Shown piece by piece: positions 44,801-56,096 of a stretch of 64,000 nt of DNA. The notes under the pieces are model-generated. The model did not search any database and was not told where the DNA came from. It was given only the letters and a program-made list of their open reading frames with translations. The translations under genes were made by a program, and so were the position numbers. Source of the DNA: Boesenbergia rotunda (Eukaryota > Streptophyta > Magnoliopsida > Zingiberales > Zingiberaceae); contig JAGFNQ010002306.1 in assembly GCA_024364735.1 (NCBI GenBank), positions 243,515 to 307,514 of the forward strand. Reading direction: 5' to 3'. How positions within the stretch are numbered: position 1 is the first letter of the stretch; each line of letters starts with the position of its first letter.

Positions 44801-45190
44801 GATATGGAACTAAGTCTAAGCCTAGGAGTTAAGTCAAGGTTACAAGAGAAGTCATCCCTAGAGTTGACTAAGATAAGACTAGTATGACTAAGGTTTTGGA
44901 GAAGCCTAGGAAAGTCATAGGAATATATCAAAGGAGATTATCCCTAGTGAGTACCTAGAACACCCAAGGAGCACTAATAAATTTTAAATTCCTAAGAGTG
45001 TGTTCTCTTCATCCTAGATGAGTTTAGAGAGTGTCAACTCTAATTGGAAGGGTAGTTAACCCAACCTTAATGAAGTTGATACTTTGGAGTATTTTTAAGA
45101 AATTATTACCTTTGAAAATGAAGAGGAAGTTGAGATTTACTCTTGAAGAGTAAAATTGTTCCAAAATTATATTTTTGGAGGATTTGAACA
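41857..45190 (+). pseudogene. Copia gag of element I, frameshifted and split by solo LTR H
   Basis: The ATG at 41857 starts MELGYDIRASLPFEITSFDLW. The UBN2-type capsid block YHDTKELWSKLTKHHE is read in another frame from 42109. The zinc knuckle near 42440-42500 has its second Cys changed to Tyr (CFEYRQK) and a frameshift before the GHYKSKC half. After the insertion of H at 42814-44487 a coiled-coil-like gag tail follows (44493-44718 and degraded text to about 45190; ENQILRSKFKKLEEFLKKIENL). Not translatable as a unit. Confidence 0.78.
42814..44487 (-). mobile_element. Solo LTR 'H' (copia-type, 1674 bp), TSD ACTAC
   Basis: The ends are TGTAGGAATC and CACTAACA; the perfect target duplication ACTAC is at 42809-42813 and 44488-44492. 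It resembles LTR G in its high-coordinate end (TGTTAGTG... on the minus strand, then long AT-rich sequence with 'tagcatg' and 'ctagtc' words), so the minus orientation is likely. It holds no coding sequence. Confidence 0.9.
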
Positions 45191-45441
45191 TGATTAAATT
45201 GGCACAATGAGGATAAAATTCAAAGAAAGTACCAAGTTGGGATTTTGGTATTTTCTAAGGTGATAAGGGTAAATTAGGATTATGTTAGACTTAGCGATTA
45301 GAAAATGATACTTAGATAGAAAATCTAGGTATTTTCTTTTATGCTAAAATGTTTTGATTTGTGTGCCCTATCATATGTCATGACATCATTTTTTATCATT
45401 CATATTTAGTTATGAAAAATATCATATGTTATGTTATGCAT

Positions 45442-45547
45442 GGTGGCAAAAGGCGATTCACTTGCCCCCAGCGCTCCTGCCAACCCGTCCAAGGGCTAAC
45501 ACGGAGGAGGTAAATTACGAGGGCTACTAGCCTAGATGTTGTGACAT
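45442..45547. mobile_element. 106-bp GC-rich insert with 23-bp flanking repeats (SINE- or MITE-like)
   Basis: The flanks 45419-45441 and 45548-45570 match at 21 of 23 positions (atatcatatgttatgt...). The insert (ggtggcaaaaggcgattcac ... gggctactagcctagatg) is GC-rich within very AT-rich DNA. It has no clear terminal inverted repeat and no poly-A tail, and I could not place convincing A- and B-boxes. A target-site duplication of this length would suit a SINE or another retroposed fragment. Confidence 0.45.
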
Positions 45548-46271
45548 ATATCATATGTTATGTCATACATATATCATGTAGCTATGGTAATTTTTCTTTT
45601 GAAAATATGCATTTGATGTATACCATAATCATTATCATGCAGTATTCAATTTATTGAAATTAAGGACATTGACATTAATTGACATTCTAGGTGGATGATC
45701 AAAGTTTATAATGTCTAGTTAGAAATGAATGAACCCTTAGTTTAAGGAGAACATAACTATTACATCTCACAAAACTATAAGTTGACTTGTATGTGTTTGG
45801 AGACACATTAGATACAAGTGAGATATTAGGAAGATAAACAAAAACTCAAGGTGTTGATTAAATGCATCTATTAAGATTTAGGTTCGTCAAAGCATGAAAT
45901 TAAGTGAACTTCAATTATTAGGAAAGTTAATATACAAGTCATGTGCATTTAGCCCAAAGAACATGGTTAAAAATTATTTTTGAAAAATATTTCAAAATTA
46001 TTTTGGAAAATCTTGGTAAAGACTATCTTTTGATAGAATTGATCATTAATGAATTGCATAATAGAGTGAAATATTAAAGTATTTCAATAGTTTCCAATTT
46101 TATGTTAATTTATGAAAATGAAAGGTATTTTCATAGAATATTATTTTTTTCATGATAGTATATGTTAAAAATAATGTCTACACAAAATTTCACGACTTTT
46201 AGAATTTTATAAAATTATTTACGAGTTTCTAAAATTCGGTCTGAAATTATTTTCAAAAATCAGAAATTCTC

Positions 46272-46436
46272 AATCGATCAGTCGATCAACTAGGACATAC
46301 CAATCGATTGGTGAAGATTTTTCGTATGCATAGAAGCTTGCGTAATCGATCAGCTGATTGATTAGGACATCCATAATCGATTAGGTGATCGATTAAGGTG
46401 TGGTTTAATCGATTGTGACCCAACACTAATCGATTG
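46272..46436. repeat. AATCGATT-type palindrome cluster in the 3' internal region of element I
   Basis: caatcgatca, gtcgatcaac, caatcgattgg, taatcgatcagctgattgatta, taatcgattaggtgatcgatta, ttaatcgattg and ctaatcgattg. It is of the same type as the cluster in the LTR at 47472-47820, but lies outside the LTR. Confidence 0.85.
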
Positions 46437-47471
46437 ACACAACTATTTTTGACTGAAACTGTCTGATTTAAGTTAATTAACCTAATTTTGAGTAACCTAC
46501 CAATCTCTAACTCTCTAGAATACTTTTAAACGTATATTAGAGTAATTTTCATGATGAAAACAAAAAGGGAGAGGTTTTTGGTGCCAAATTGGAGGTTAAG
46601 GAGAGATTTAGATTTAAGATTGAATTTTAAAACTTTATAACTTCGCTTTGAACTTTTCTAAAGATTTAGGAACTCAAAAATCATTGTTGGTGCAATGATA
46701 GAAATTTAGGGCATATTTTAAAGGAGTGGTCTTCCTTAAAAGTATGATTTTCTTTTCATTGATAAAGATAAGGAGACAATGAGGATTAAGAATATCTTTA
46801 TTATGATGAATGTATATTCAAGGTTAAGCATTAAAAATAATGAAAGATATGAGACTTTTATTAGATATCTTTGACCAAATTAACTCTCAGGGGAAGAGTT
46901 TTTGATGTATGTCAAAGGGAGAGAAAATGTAGGGTTACGTTATGCTAAAAGGTTAGTTTAACTTGAACATATTGTCAAATATCAAAAAGGAAGAGATTAT
47001 TGGTGCAATCGTTATCGGGTCAAAGTTGATTATTTTGACTGAGCTCGAGTTTGAGTTTAGATGTTTGACAAGATGTGTATAATAAGTCAAGTGGGTCAAG
47101 GTTGATTGGAGACTTAACTGATGAAGTCCTAACTCCATGGTCAGGCAAAGCAGAAGTCCTAATGGGACTAAGCAGACCTAATTGGGAACTATGTGAAGTC
47201 CAAGTGGATCTGGGAGGATCGTACGTTGGTAAGGTGGAAGTCTACTGAGAAACTAAACCTAATTGTAGTTAGGTAAATGGAAACCTTAGTGGGACTAGGC
47301 AGACCTAATTGGGAACTAGGTGAAGTCTATGGTGGGTTAGCTGAGAGCTAAATACTTGATACGAGAGAAATCTTAGTTGGGAATTAGGCAACGGAAAATC
47401 CTAGTAGATCACGATTGACTGAATGTTGGACAAAGGAACCCTAGACTTAGTTTAGGTAAGTTGGGGCATGG

Positions 47472-47820
47472 GTAATCAATTTAATCGATTAGCCCAATCC
47501 AATCAATCACCTAGGAGCATTTTTTTCTCATGAGAAATGACCCGTAATCGATTGAGTGATCAATTAAGGGCAACACCAATCGATCAGGTGATCAATTAGT
47601 GGGCCTTTGTCCAGAGAATAGAAGCCCTCTTAATCGATTGGGTGATCGATTAAGGGATGACCAATCGATCATGTGATCATTGTTGTTGTGTTGCACCAGA
47701 GCACAAAAAGGTGCTAAATCGATTGGGTAATCGATTCAGACCTTTTTAATCAATTAGGTAATTGATTAAGCCTGGGAAAATAACCGTTGAACGACCAGAT
47801 CTGACGTGATAATCGATTGA
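47472..47820. repeat. AATCGATT palindrome cluster in LTR I, 18 bp upstream of the TATA-like box
   Basis: Repeated paired words such as ttaatcgattgggtgatcgattaag (47630-47655), taatcgattgagtgatcaatta and taaatcgattgggtaatcgattc. Variant copies mostly read AATCAATT, i.e. CpG lost to CpA or TpG. Confidence 0.9.
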
Positions 47821-48072
47821 GAAACCTTAGGTCGTGGGTATATGGGATTTTCACGCAAGTTGAAGCGCAATTCTTCCTCTCCTTCCATCGCCATTTCTTG
47901 CGAATTTTTGGAGAATAGTGCTGGTGCATTTCCAATGATCTAGAGGCAATGCCAAGCTAGAAGAAATCAAGTAAAGCAAAAGAAACCATTTTTGTAAATC
48001 TTGTATGATTTTATTTATATTTGCTTGTTCTTGTTTGTGTTTGCTTCTTGTGATCTTGTACGAGGCTTCTCC

Positions 48073-48510
48073 GACTACAAAAAGTTCAGCATTTAGCTAC
48101 GGACATATTCCGTCGCTAAACACTAATAGCGATGGAATAGCGACGGAAACAGCGTCGTCGGCCATCTCTCCGTCGCAGGTCAACGTTAGCGATGGATTTG
48201 ACTTTACGTCGCTAATAGCAACGGATATTAAAATAAATGATCTATCGCTATTAGCGACGGATACGTAAACATCCATCGCAAATCGCCAGATCTGGGGGTG
48301 ACGTGTCCCGAAAATAAATTAGCGACGGAAGTCAAATGCCCGTCGCTATTAGCGACGGATTAGTCAATTATCCGTCGCTATTCTATCATAATTGGCGACA
48401 GAAAGTCAATTATTCGTCGCTAATCGTCGCTATTAGCGACGGATATGGTAAAAAATCGTCGCTATTAACAACGGATTTTTAAAAAGTCCGTCTCTAATTC
48501 TGGAAAATTT
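48073..48510 (+). repeat. Left terminal inverted repeat and subterminal repeats of CACTA K
   Basis: TIR at 48073-48097. Its first base is G where CACTA elements have C. After it come more than a dozen copies of tagcgacgga or its complement, often as head-to-head pairs (ccgtcgctattagcgacgga). These are the expected binding sites of a TNPA-like protein. Confidence 0.9.
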
Positions 48511-49246
48511 CCAACAGGTTTAACCTACTTTTTCCCCTTCCCATATATACAAACATAACAAACTTTTCCAGTAGCTATTTACATACATAACAAACACAAC
48601 AGATATATACATTCATTTCCAGCAGCTATTTACATAACAAACATTTCCAAATCCAAACATTTCCAAATCCAAACACATAAGAAACATATTGATATCATAT
48701 CAAACACATAAGTCCAAGCTCCCACACACATAAGAAACATATCAAATACATATCAAACAAGAACTGAATCAAAAGTCCAAGTTCATATATCAAAAGTCGA
48801 AGTCTAAAGATATCATATTGATATCGTAATGAAAAATTATTGTTTAGTAGAGAAACAATACATACATGAATATCAGAGTGAATATTGGATCAAAAGTAAA
48901 AATATTCCTGCACAATAGAAGACAAACTATATAAATAAAAGTTAAATAGAGCCAATATCTAAATATAACTCTAATAATATTAAATCTGTAAATGAAAATG
49001 AACAAATAAGAAACAATTAAGAAATAATATCCAATATACATATCTTTCAACCGATTCAATAGCTGAATTCAACTCTGATAATGTACAATCTGTAAACGAA
49101 AGTAAACTAATAAGAAACAATAACTGATGAATATAATAACAAACTAGATAGTTACTGATGCATATAATAACAATTACTGAATTCAATTCTAATAATTTAA
49201 TTTTGTAAAATATAGACAAAAAATATAATATACCACAAAAATATCT
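48511..49246 (-). other. Non-coding DNA between the left end of K and the tnpA-like gene
   Basis: AT-rich; no coding evidence. It includes acacataagaaacatatcaaa-type repeats (48590-48780) and taatt/ctgaattcaa words. It probably contains the 3' end of the tnpA-like transcript. Confidence 0.5.
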
Positions 49247-50325
49247 CTACTCCTCTGGGGTATCCTTAGGATCCTGTGTCTCCTGAGACTCAAAACAAGG
49301 GGCGGGAGGGGCGGGCATTTGTGTCATGGGCGATAGGGCCGCTACAAAAGCTTGCATGTGACACACTAACTCCTCAGTGTGTGCCTGGCGGGGCCGCAAA
49401 TCTCTCAACTCTGCATCCCTCGCTACGTCCCTCGCTGCGTCCCTCTCAGTCCACGCTGCGTCCCTCTTGGCCCACGTCATCTCCATCATCATGAATCGAG
49501 TCCGCAGGGCATCATTTTCCTCCCGCAATTGACGAACCTCACTAGAGGAAGAGGAGGAGAATCCTGGACGTCCCCTAACCCCTGGAACTCTCATCTGATC
49601 ATATGTGATCTTTGCCTGAGAGCCCAGGCCGTATATGGCAGTCTTCCTCCTTCCACCGACGACGCCATAATAAATCTGATTCACCTCGTCGGTGGAAAGA
49701 GGCTGTGAATCCTCCCCCTCTGCAGCAGGCTAAGACGCCTCTGGCTCTGCAACTCTAGTGGTCATTGCTTCCTGTGAAATAATAATTAAATTAATCTATA
49801 TAAAATGTCAAAATAAATAAAATATAATTAATATACTTACATTGATTGCTAAGGAGCGTTGATCGACAAATGACCCATCTTTATTCTTATGGGCCTTACT
49901 GAATACCTCCCAACTAGTGGGAGGTCTCTGTAACTCAGCAGCCTGTATACACAAAATATAATATTTAAACATATCCAAAAAAAAACATACTAAATGTTTA
50001 TAATAACCTAAATAAAAACTTACCAAATCAGTGGCATACTAGACAATTGAACGGGATCCAACCGTGTGCTTCGTGGATCCGATGTTGGGGCCAGCAAGCT
50101 CAGAGTTATAATTGGCTCGAGCAATCGCAACATTATCTTTCTAGTGCTGGGCATCCCAGACTGCTCGCCATGCTGCCCAAATTGTCTCAAGGACATCTGA
50201 ATGCCTATTTGCCTTCTTTCTCCACTTGTATACCATGTCCCTGTACAACTTAAAGCAATAGGCATTCCATGTTCTTTTAAATTGCTCCTTTGCACCCTCC
50301 TCCCAAATATATTGTTTCTGTACAA
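49247..50325 (-). pseudogene. tnpA-like gene of CACTA K (transposase-24 / coiled-coil DNA-binding protein)
   Basis: Exons from right to left: about 50325-50030 (YIWEEGAKEQFKRTWNAY, WAAWRAVWDAQ, then a stop, then RANYNSELAGPNIGSTKHTVGSRS), 49950-49840 (AAELQRPPTSWEVFSKAHKNKDGSFVDQRS) and 49735-49247 (VNQIYYGVVGGRRKTAIYGLGSQAK, then a coiled coil with RQLREENDALRTRFMMMEM and a Pro-rich tail). The order and motifs match plant transposase-24 proteins, which bind CACTA subterminal repeats. Introns with AT-rich sequence separate the exons. At least two stops (after DAQH and SRSIV) indicate loss of function. Confidence 0.75.
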
Positions 50326-51692
50326 AAAAAAAATATAGTTAGTATCATGTTAATTGTAACATCAAATTAAATATATATCTAAACTACTTATCAAGAATTC
50401 ACCGTAATAAAAAGTTTTTAATTCTTGTTCAATATGACCCCACGTCGTAGCAGTCGACAATCTTTCTTTAAATTTTTTCGAAATATATGCTGAGACCTGG
50501 TGACCATATAGGACGAAACTGTAGCAAAAATGAAATATATTAGCAAAATTTGACCTGAAATATATAAGAATTACATATGTATTTACTAGTCACCAACTAC
50601 TTTGAGTGTAATCTGATCACCACGGGGTCTCTGGCTAGACTGCATGACTATAAAAATCCAAACTTATAATATTAGACAAGGCATCATACAAGGGAATTTT
50701 ACAAGAACATCCAGACTCGTAAGGTATCATACAAGGGCAAAAAGTTAAAGCACAACAGAGCATCAGAGCAAAAAGTTAAAGAACATCCAGACTCATTGAT
50801 GAACAGATACGTCCGAGCAAAAAGAAGAAAATTTCTCTTGTAGCATGCATCAATAACATATCAATTACAGAAGACTTCAGAGAATACAGACAAAATTTTG
50901 GCATGGAATGAAATTTCATGGATTAAACAGTTAAAGCACTTAAGAGGATAACAGATCAACACAAGACATATTAAAAATGCAATCAATGTCCAACAAATCA
51001 AACTGGAATCAACACAAAGTTATACATGCTAGTATATGGCTTGCATGTATATAAGTGCATGCTAAAATGTATGCATTGCTCAAATAGAAATATAGTTCCC
51101 ACTTACTAGCAAGGACTTTTTCGATATCTTTCTTAAATGTATGCATTGCTCAAATAGAAATGACAGACTAGCGTGAAAGATTAGCTCTTCGCACATGGAA
51201 CAAATGACAACTAATACTTATGGTCAACAAGAGATGTACTCCTTAAAGAAGACCTCAGTTCTTGTCTACTAACCTACAGCATCCTCCTACACAAGGGTAT
51301 CTTAAATATAGGATAGTCCAAAAAGCTCTCATCAGCTGTAGATGCTAAGCAATGGATTGAAAAAAAACACTAAATCAACCAAACTTTGGTTAAGGTGATA
51401 GTTAAATGGTATCTGCCAATCCAAATGCTACTACTAATTTATCTTGAAATCGTAATCTCAAAACAGTTTCCTATCTTGTAGAAAATCTAGGTAAGCTTCA
51501 ATGATTTTTGTAAATTAGCTCATTCAATCCCACAAACACAACAAGATCTGATAGTTAAATCGTATCTACCAATCCAAGTGCTACTACTAATTTATCCAAC
51601 ACAAACAACTAGATTCAACGAAGATGAAATACAAACAACTAGTAATGTTCAATACAAACAACAGAGTTCATGTTCAATACAAACAACTGATC
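50326..51692 (-). other. Non-coding DNA between the two CACTA genes
   Basis: AT-rich, no defensible exon except possibly small ones near 50400-50640 upstream of the tnpA-like block (SSQRPRGDQITLKVVGD on the minus strand near 50590-50640). A 27-bp phrase atgtatgcattgctcaaatagaaat is duplicated at about 51069 and 51137. Confidence 0.5.
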
Positions 51693-54600
51693 TTAATCTG
51701 ATGGAACTAAATTAACATGTAAGTTTTTATCACTTGACTCCGTTGATACATCAACCTCCTCACTGCTAGATATTTCACCATCATCAATTTTCTCGTAAAA
51801 GACATTATCATCTATAAGTAATTGTGATGCTGATTGTATTTCTGAATCAACGGAGTTCATTATAGCTTCTTCATTTTGATAAGCATCAGAGTTGTGGACA
51901 GTTATTGTATTTGACATTTCATTGGTTGACCTAAGCTTCATTTGACAAACAGCAAGTCATTCACTTAGTCATCTTCTCTTAGTTGGGTACTCAAGATAAA
52001 ATACTTGACCAGCTTGCACCGCAAAAATGAAAGGTTCAAACTTGCTGAATCTTTTGGCTGAATTAACTTCAACTAAATTGTATAAACGATGTTTCCTGGT
52101 CCCTGTCCTTGAAGTTGGATCAGACCAAGAACACCTGAATAATACACATCTTTTGAAAGGTAACGTTGAGCATTCAACCTCGATAATTTCCTCTAGCCTG
52201 CCATAATAGTCAAATTGAGTATTATTGTTGTTTGTTGATCCTTTGACACAAATACTAGAATTATACGTTAGCCTTTGTGAATCACGTTGGCCCACATGAA
52301 ATCTGTATCCATTCACGTAATAACCGGAGAAGATGGTCACAGTACGCAGAGGTCCAAATGCGATATTTTTTATTCTTTCGTCTTCTACATTTGAAATTCT
52401 ATGATCATTCACCTATAATAGTGGTTATTGATAAAATTAGATTAATATATAATAAAGAACTATAAACATAAAAATGCATATTAACTCACTTACATATATT
52501 TGAAACCAAAATGCAAATTCATCTTCTATCTTCTGATCTACCTCATTTGCACTTATAGATGGATTTTGAATGTGCAACTGTTGTTCATACAACTTGACAT
52601 ATAAGTAGTTTTTGATATCATATCAGAAATTTAATTATATTATGGAATAGTAATTTTAATACAACAGGAGCTAATACCTCAGGTATGGTTTGACATCTTC
52701 ACAGTTTAAGAGGATATATGCCTTGGCAGCATGATATTCTTGGTCATTTAACCATCTAGATATAGTTACACTCAATGCTATTCCAGGATACTTGAAAATA
52801 GAAAGAATGTCTGGGTCAAATGTTGGAATGCCATCTTGATTGCGTGAACACTTTCGATGTCTGGTTTTCACATTGTCAATAAAGTAATACGAGCAAAATA
52901 AAGTTACTTCTTCAACCAGATATGCATTACATATTGATCCCTCAACTCTTGCTTTGTTACGCATATTATTCTTTAATTTTCGAAGAAACCTTTCAAAAGG
53001 ATACATCCATATGTATTGTACAAGACCACCTATCTGTGCCTCGCTAGGTAAATGAATAGGCAGATATTCCATTGAATCAAAAAAGTTTGGTGGGAATATT
53101 CGCTCATGCTTACATATTATTAATGGAATCTCTATCTGAAGGCGTAACATATCTAATACCGTAATAACTCTGGAAGTCAGATTTTTGAAAAAAAAGCTTA
53201 ATTCTATAAGTGTTTGCCAAACATTATTAGGAAGTAATTCTTGGAAAGCTATTGGAATTAATTTTTGCATGAATACATGACAATCATGACTCTTCATTCC
53301 AACCATTTTAAATTTGTTTGTATCCACACAACGAGACATATTAGAGGCATATCCATCTGAACATTTGATAGCTTTCAACCAAGAACACATTGCTTGCTTA
53401 CTTTCTTTGTCTAATGTATAACAAGCCTTGGTATATTTACCAGTTGTTTCATTCTGATACAACTCAGGCCTCCTAACTAATTATTCCAATTCTTCACGTG
53501 ATTTTGTTGTATCTTTTGTTTTCCCATGAACATTCAGTACAGTATTAATAATGTTGTCAAAGAAATTTTTTTCAATATGCATGACATCCAAATTATGTCG
53601 AATGAATAAATATTTCCAATATGGAAGCTCCCAAAAATACTTCTTTTCTTCCAACCACATTTATTGACTCTAACAATGTACTTGTTGATATCATCTGAAC
53701 CATCCTGATATACTGGTAGAAATCCATAACTAACAATTTCATTTAACATTTCTTCGTCTGACATCCCAGCTGGGGATAGTTTCCTAACAACTTCATTCCT
53801 TTTGAAATTTTTCTTATTTCTTCTGAACGAATGATCAAAAGGTAAAAAATTTCGATGATTATCAAACCAAGAAATCTTGCCACTACAAGGCAAAGAAAAT
53901 ACATCTGACTAACTCATACAATGTGGACATGCTAACTTTCCAGTCGTGCTCCATCCTGATAACATTGAGTAGGCAGGAAAATCACCAATGGTCCATAACA
54001 ATGTTGCATGCATTATAAAGTTTAATTTATTTGCGATGTCATACGCCTCTGAACCTATATTCCATAAATGATTCAACTCAGCAATCAAAGGTTGCAAAAA
54101 TACATCTATTTGCTCTTTTGGAAGGACTTGGAATTAGCACAGTAAGAAACATGAATTCATCTTTCATGCACATCCATGGTGGTAAGTTGTATGGTGTTAA
54201 AATAACTGGTCATGATGAATATTGTTGTCCATAACTTCCAAATGGCTGAAATCCATCTGTAGAAAGTCTAAGTCTTACATTACGTGCTTCCATAGCAAAG
54301 GAAGAAAATGTTGAATCTAAATGTTTCCATGCAGGGGAATCACAAGGATGATACATAATGTCTCCATCATGTCCATGGTTTTGATTCCAAATCATATGAC
54401 TTGCTGTTGCTGTTGATGCATACAAACGTTGGAGTCTAGCAGTCAAAGGAAAGTAATACATGACTTTGTAGGGAATATTTTTCTTCTTCTTCTGATTTAC
54501 CATGCGAGTATCATGCTTGTAACGAGGATGATTACACATTTTACATTCCATCAACTCACTATCTTCGTTCCAATAGATCATGCAATTATTGACACAACAA

Positions 54601-55075
54601 TGTATCTTCTCAACTGGCAAACCCAAATCTCTAATTAGTTTTTTAGTGTTGTAGAAACTATCAGTCATGTAGTTATCTGTTGGAAGCAACTCTGACATCA
54701 ATTGACATATGTCATCATAACATCATTCTGAGAAATGATGTTTCGCCTTCATATTCAATAATATTGCAGTAACAGATAATTGAGAATGACCAGAAGGAAT
54801 ACCTTCCCATACTTCTCTTTCACTAGCCTTCAACATGTCATACATTTTCTGAACTTCAGCAATAGGTATTTGATCTACATTTGATTGATCAAATGCATTC
54901 ATTGCATCGTAAACCATTGATTGCATTGCATCAGCAGGCCTATATGATGCCTCAGGACCAATTGAGTGTTGATACAGTCTGACCCTGATTGTTGTTTTGG
55001 TGTTGACATCGATTTTAATTTAGGTTGATGATTATGATTAAGTCATGATCGGGGATCAGGCATGGTATGGAAAAT

Positions 55076-55485
55076 CCTAGCTTAGAGGGCTAGGTGTTGG
55101 AAAATCCTAACCTGGAGGGTTAGGTGTGGAAAATCCTAGCTTGGAGGGCTAGGTGTTGAAAAAGTCCTAATTCGGAAGGGTTGGGTGAAAAGTCCTAGCT
55201 TGGAGGGCTAGGTGAAAAGTCCTAACTTGGAGGGTTAGGTGAAAAGTCCCAACTTGGAGAATTAGGTGAAAGGTCCTGGCTTGGAGGGTCAGGTGCCTAG
55301 CTTGGAGGGCTAGGTTGGATGAAGTTCTAACTCGGAGGGGTTGGGTGAAAAGTCCTAGCTTGGAGGGCTAGGTGAAAAGTCCTAACTTGGAGGGTTAGGT
55401 GCAAATTTCCAACTCGGAGAGTTAGATTGAAAAATCCTTAGCTTGGAGGGCTAAGGTGAATGAAATCCTAGCTTGGAAGACTAGG
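55076..55485 (+). repeat. About 15 tandem hairpin units with covarying stems (CCTAGC-TTGGAGG-GCTAGG type)
   Basis: Units of about 25-34 bp read aagt + stem + loop + stem + gtg. Stems seen: CCTAGC/GCTAGG, CCTAAC/GTTAGG, CCTGGC/GTCAGG, CCTTAGC/GCTAAGG and CCCAAC/ATTAGG. The loop stays close to TTGGAGG or TCGGAGG. In most units a change on one side of the stem is matched on the other. A single unit of this type also occurs at 13867-13885. Confidence 0.95.
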
Positions 55486-55498
55486 TCTGCGTCCCTGG

Positions 55499-56096
55499 GT
55501 CGGTCTGGTGACCGATCAGGGAGTTGGCACGATGCTCCTTCGTGGATCGGTCTGGTGACCGATCCAGCGATGACTGATCGATTTGGTGACCGATCAGGGA
55601 GTATGCGTTTCACCCATTGCTTGGCTCCTGATCGGTCTGGTGACCGATCAGGGAGCAAACAGTGAGGTTGAGTTCCCTTGCTGATCTGCTCCTGATCGGT
55701 CTGGTGACCGATCAGGATCACTGTGCAGATCGTTCTGGAGAACGATCCAGCGTCGCGGGTTCCTCTCTATGATCGATCAGGACGGAGCCTGATCTGTCTG
55801 GTCATGACTTGATCGGTCTGGTGACCGATCAGGAGGCTCCCTGATCGGTCCGGTGACCGATCAGGAGGTTTAGACCGCGAAGCTCAGAAATCGCCCAGTA
55901 ATAGGGTGGATCGGTCTGGTGATCGATCCACAACCTGGGATCGGTCTAGTGATCGATCCAGGAGAATCCCAAAGAAATCGCGATTTCTGATTAAGCGTTG
56001 GGGACCGATCAGGACGAAGCCTGATCGATCTGGACCCAGCCTGATCGGTCTGGTGACCGATCAGGAGGCTCTCTGATCGGTCCGATGACCGATCAC
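55499..56096. repeat. About 14 GATCGGTC-TGGT-GACCGATC palindrome units in LTR J
   Basis: The usual unit is gatcggtctggtgaccgatc, at irregular spacing of 30-60 bp. Variants keep symmetry: 55728-55747 is GATCGTTCTGGAGAACGATC, in which both arms have changed together. Other copies have single decayed CpGs (gatcgatttggtgaccgatc, ggtctggtgatcgatc). Confidence 0.95.

Larger units (their letters stand above)
45191..46997 (+). other. AT-rich non-coding 3' region of element I
   Basis: No gene. It contains a 106-bp GC-rich insert flanked by direct repeats (45442-45547), an ATCGAT-palindrome cluster (46272-46436) and two LTR-like 3' ends: aaacaaaaagggagaggttttt near 46558 and the true polypurine tract before 46998. 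Confidence 0.7.

Noticed and set aside
55499..56096. CRISPR-like look of regularly recurring 20-bp palindromic repeats
   Set aside because: Spacing is irregular, the 'spacers' are repetitive LTR sequence, the array lies inside a plant solo LTR with its own target duplication, and there are no cas genes.
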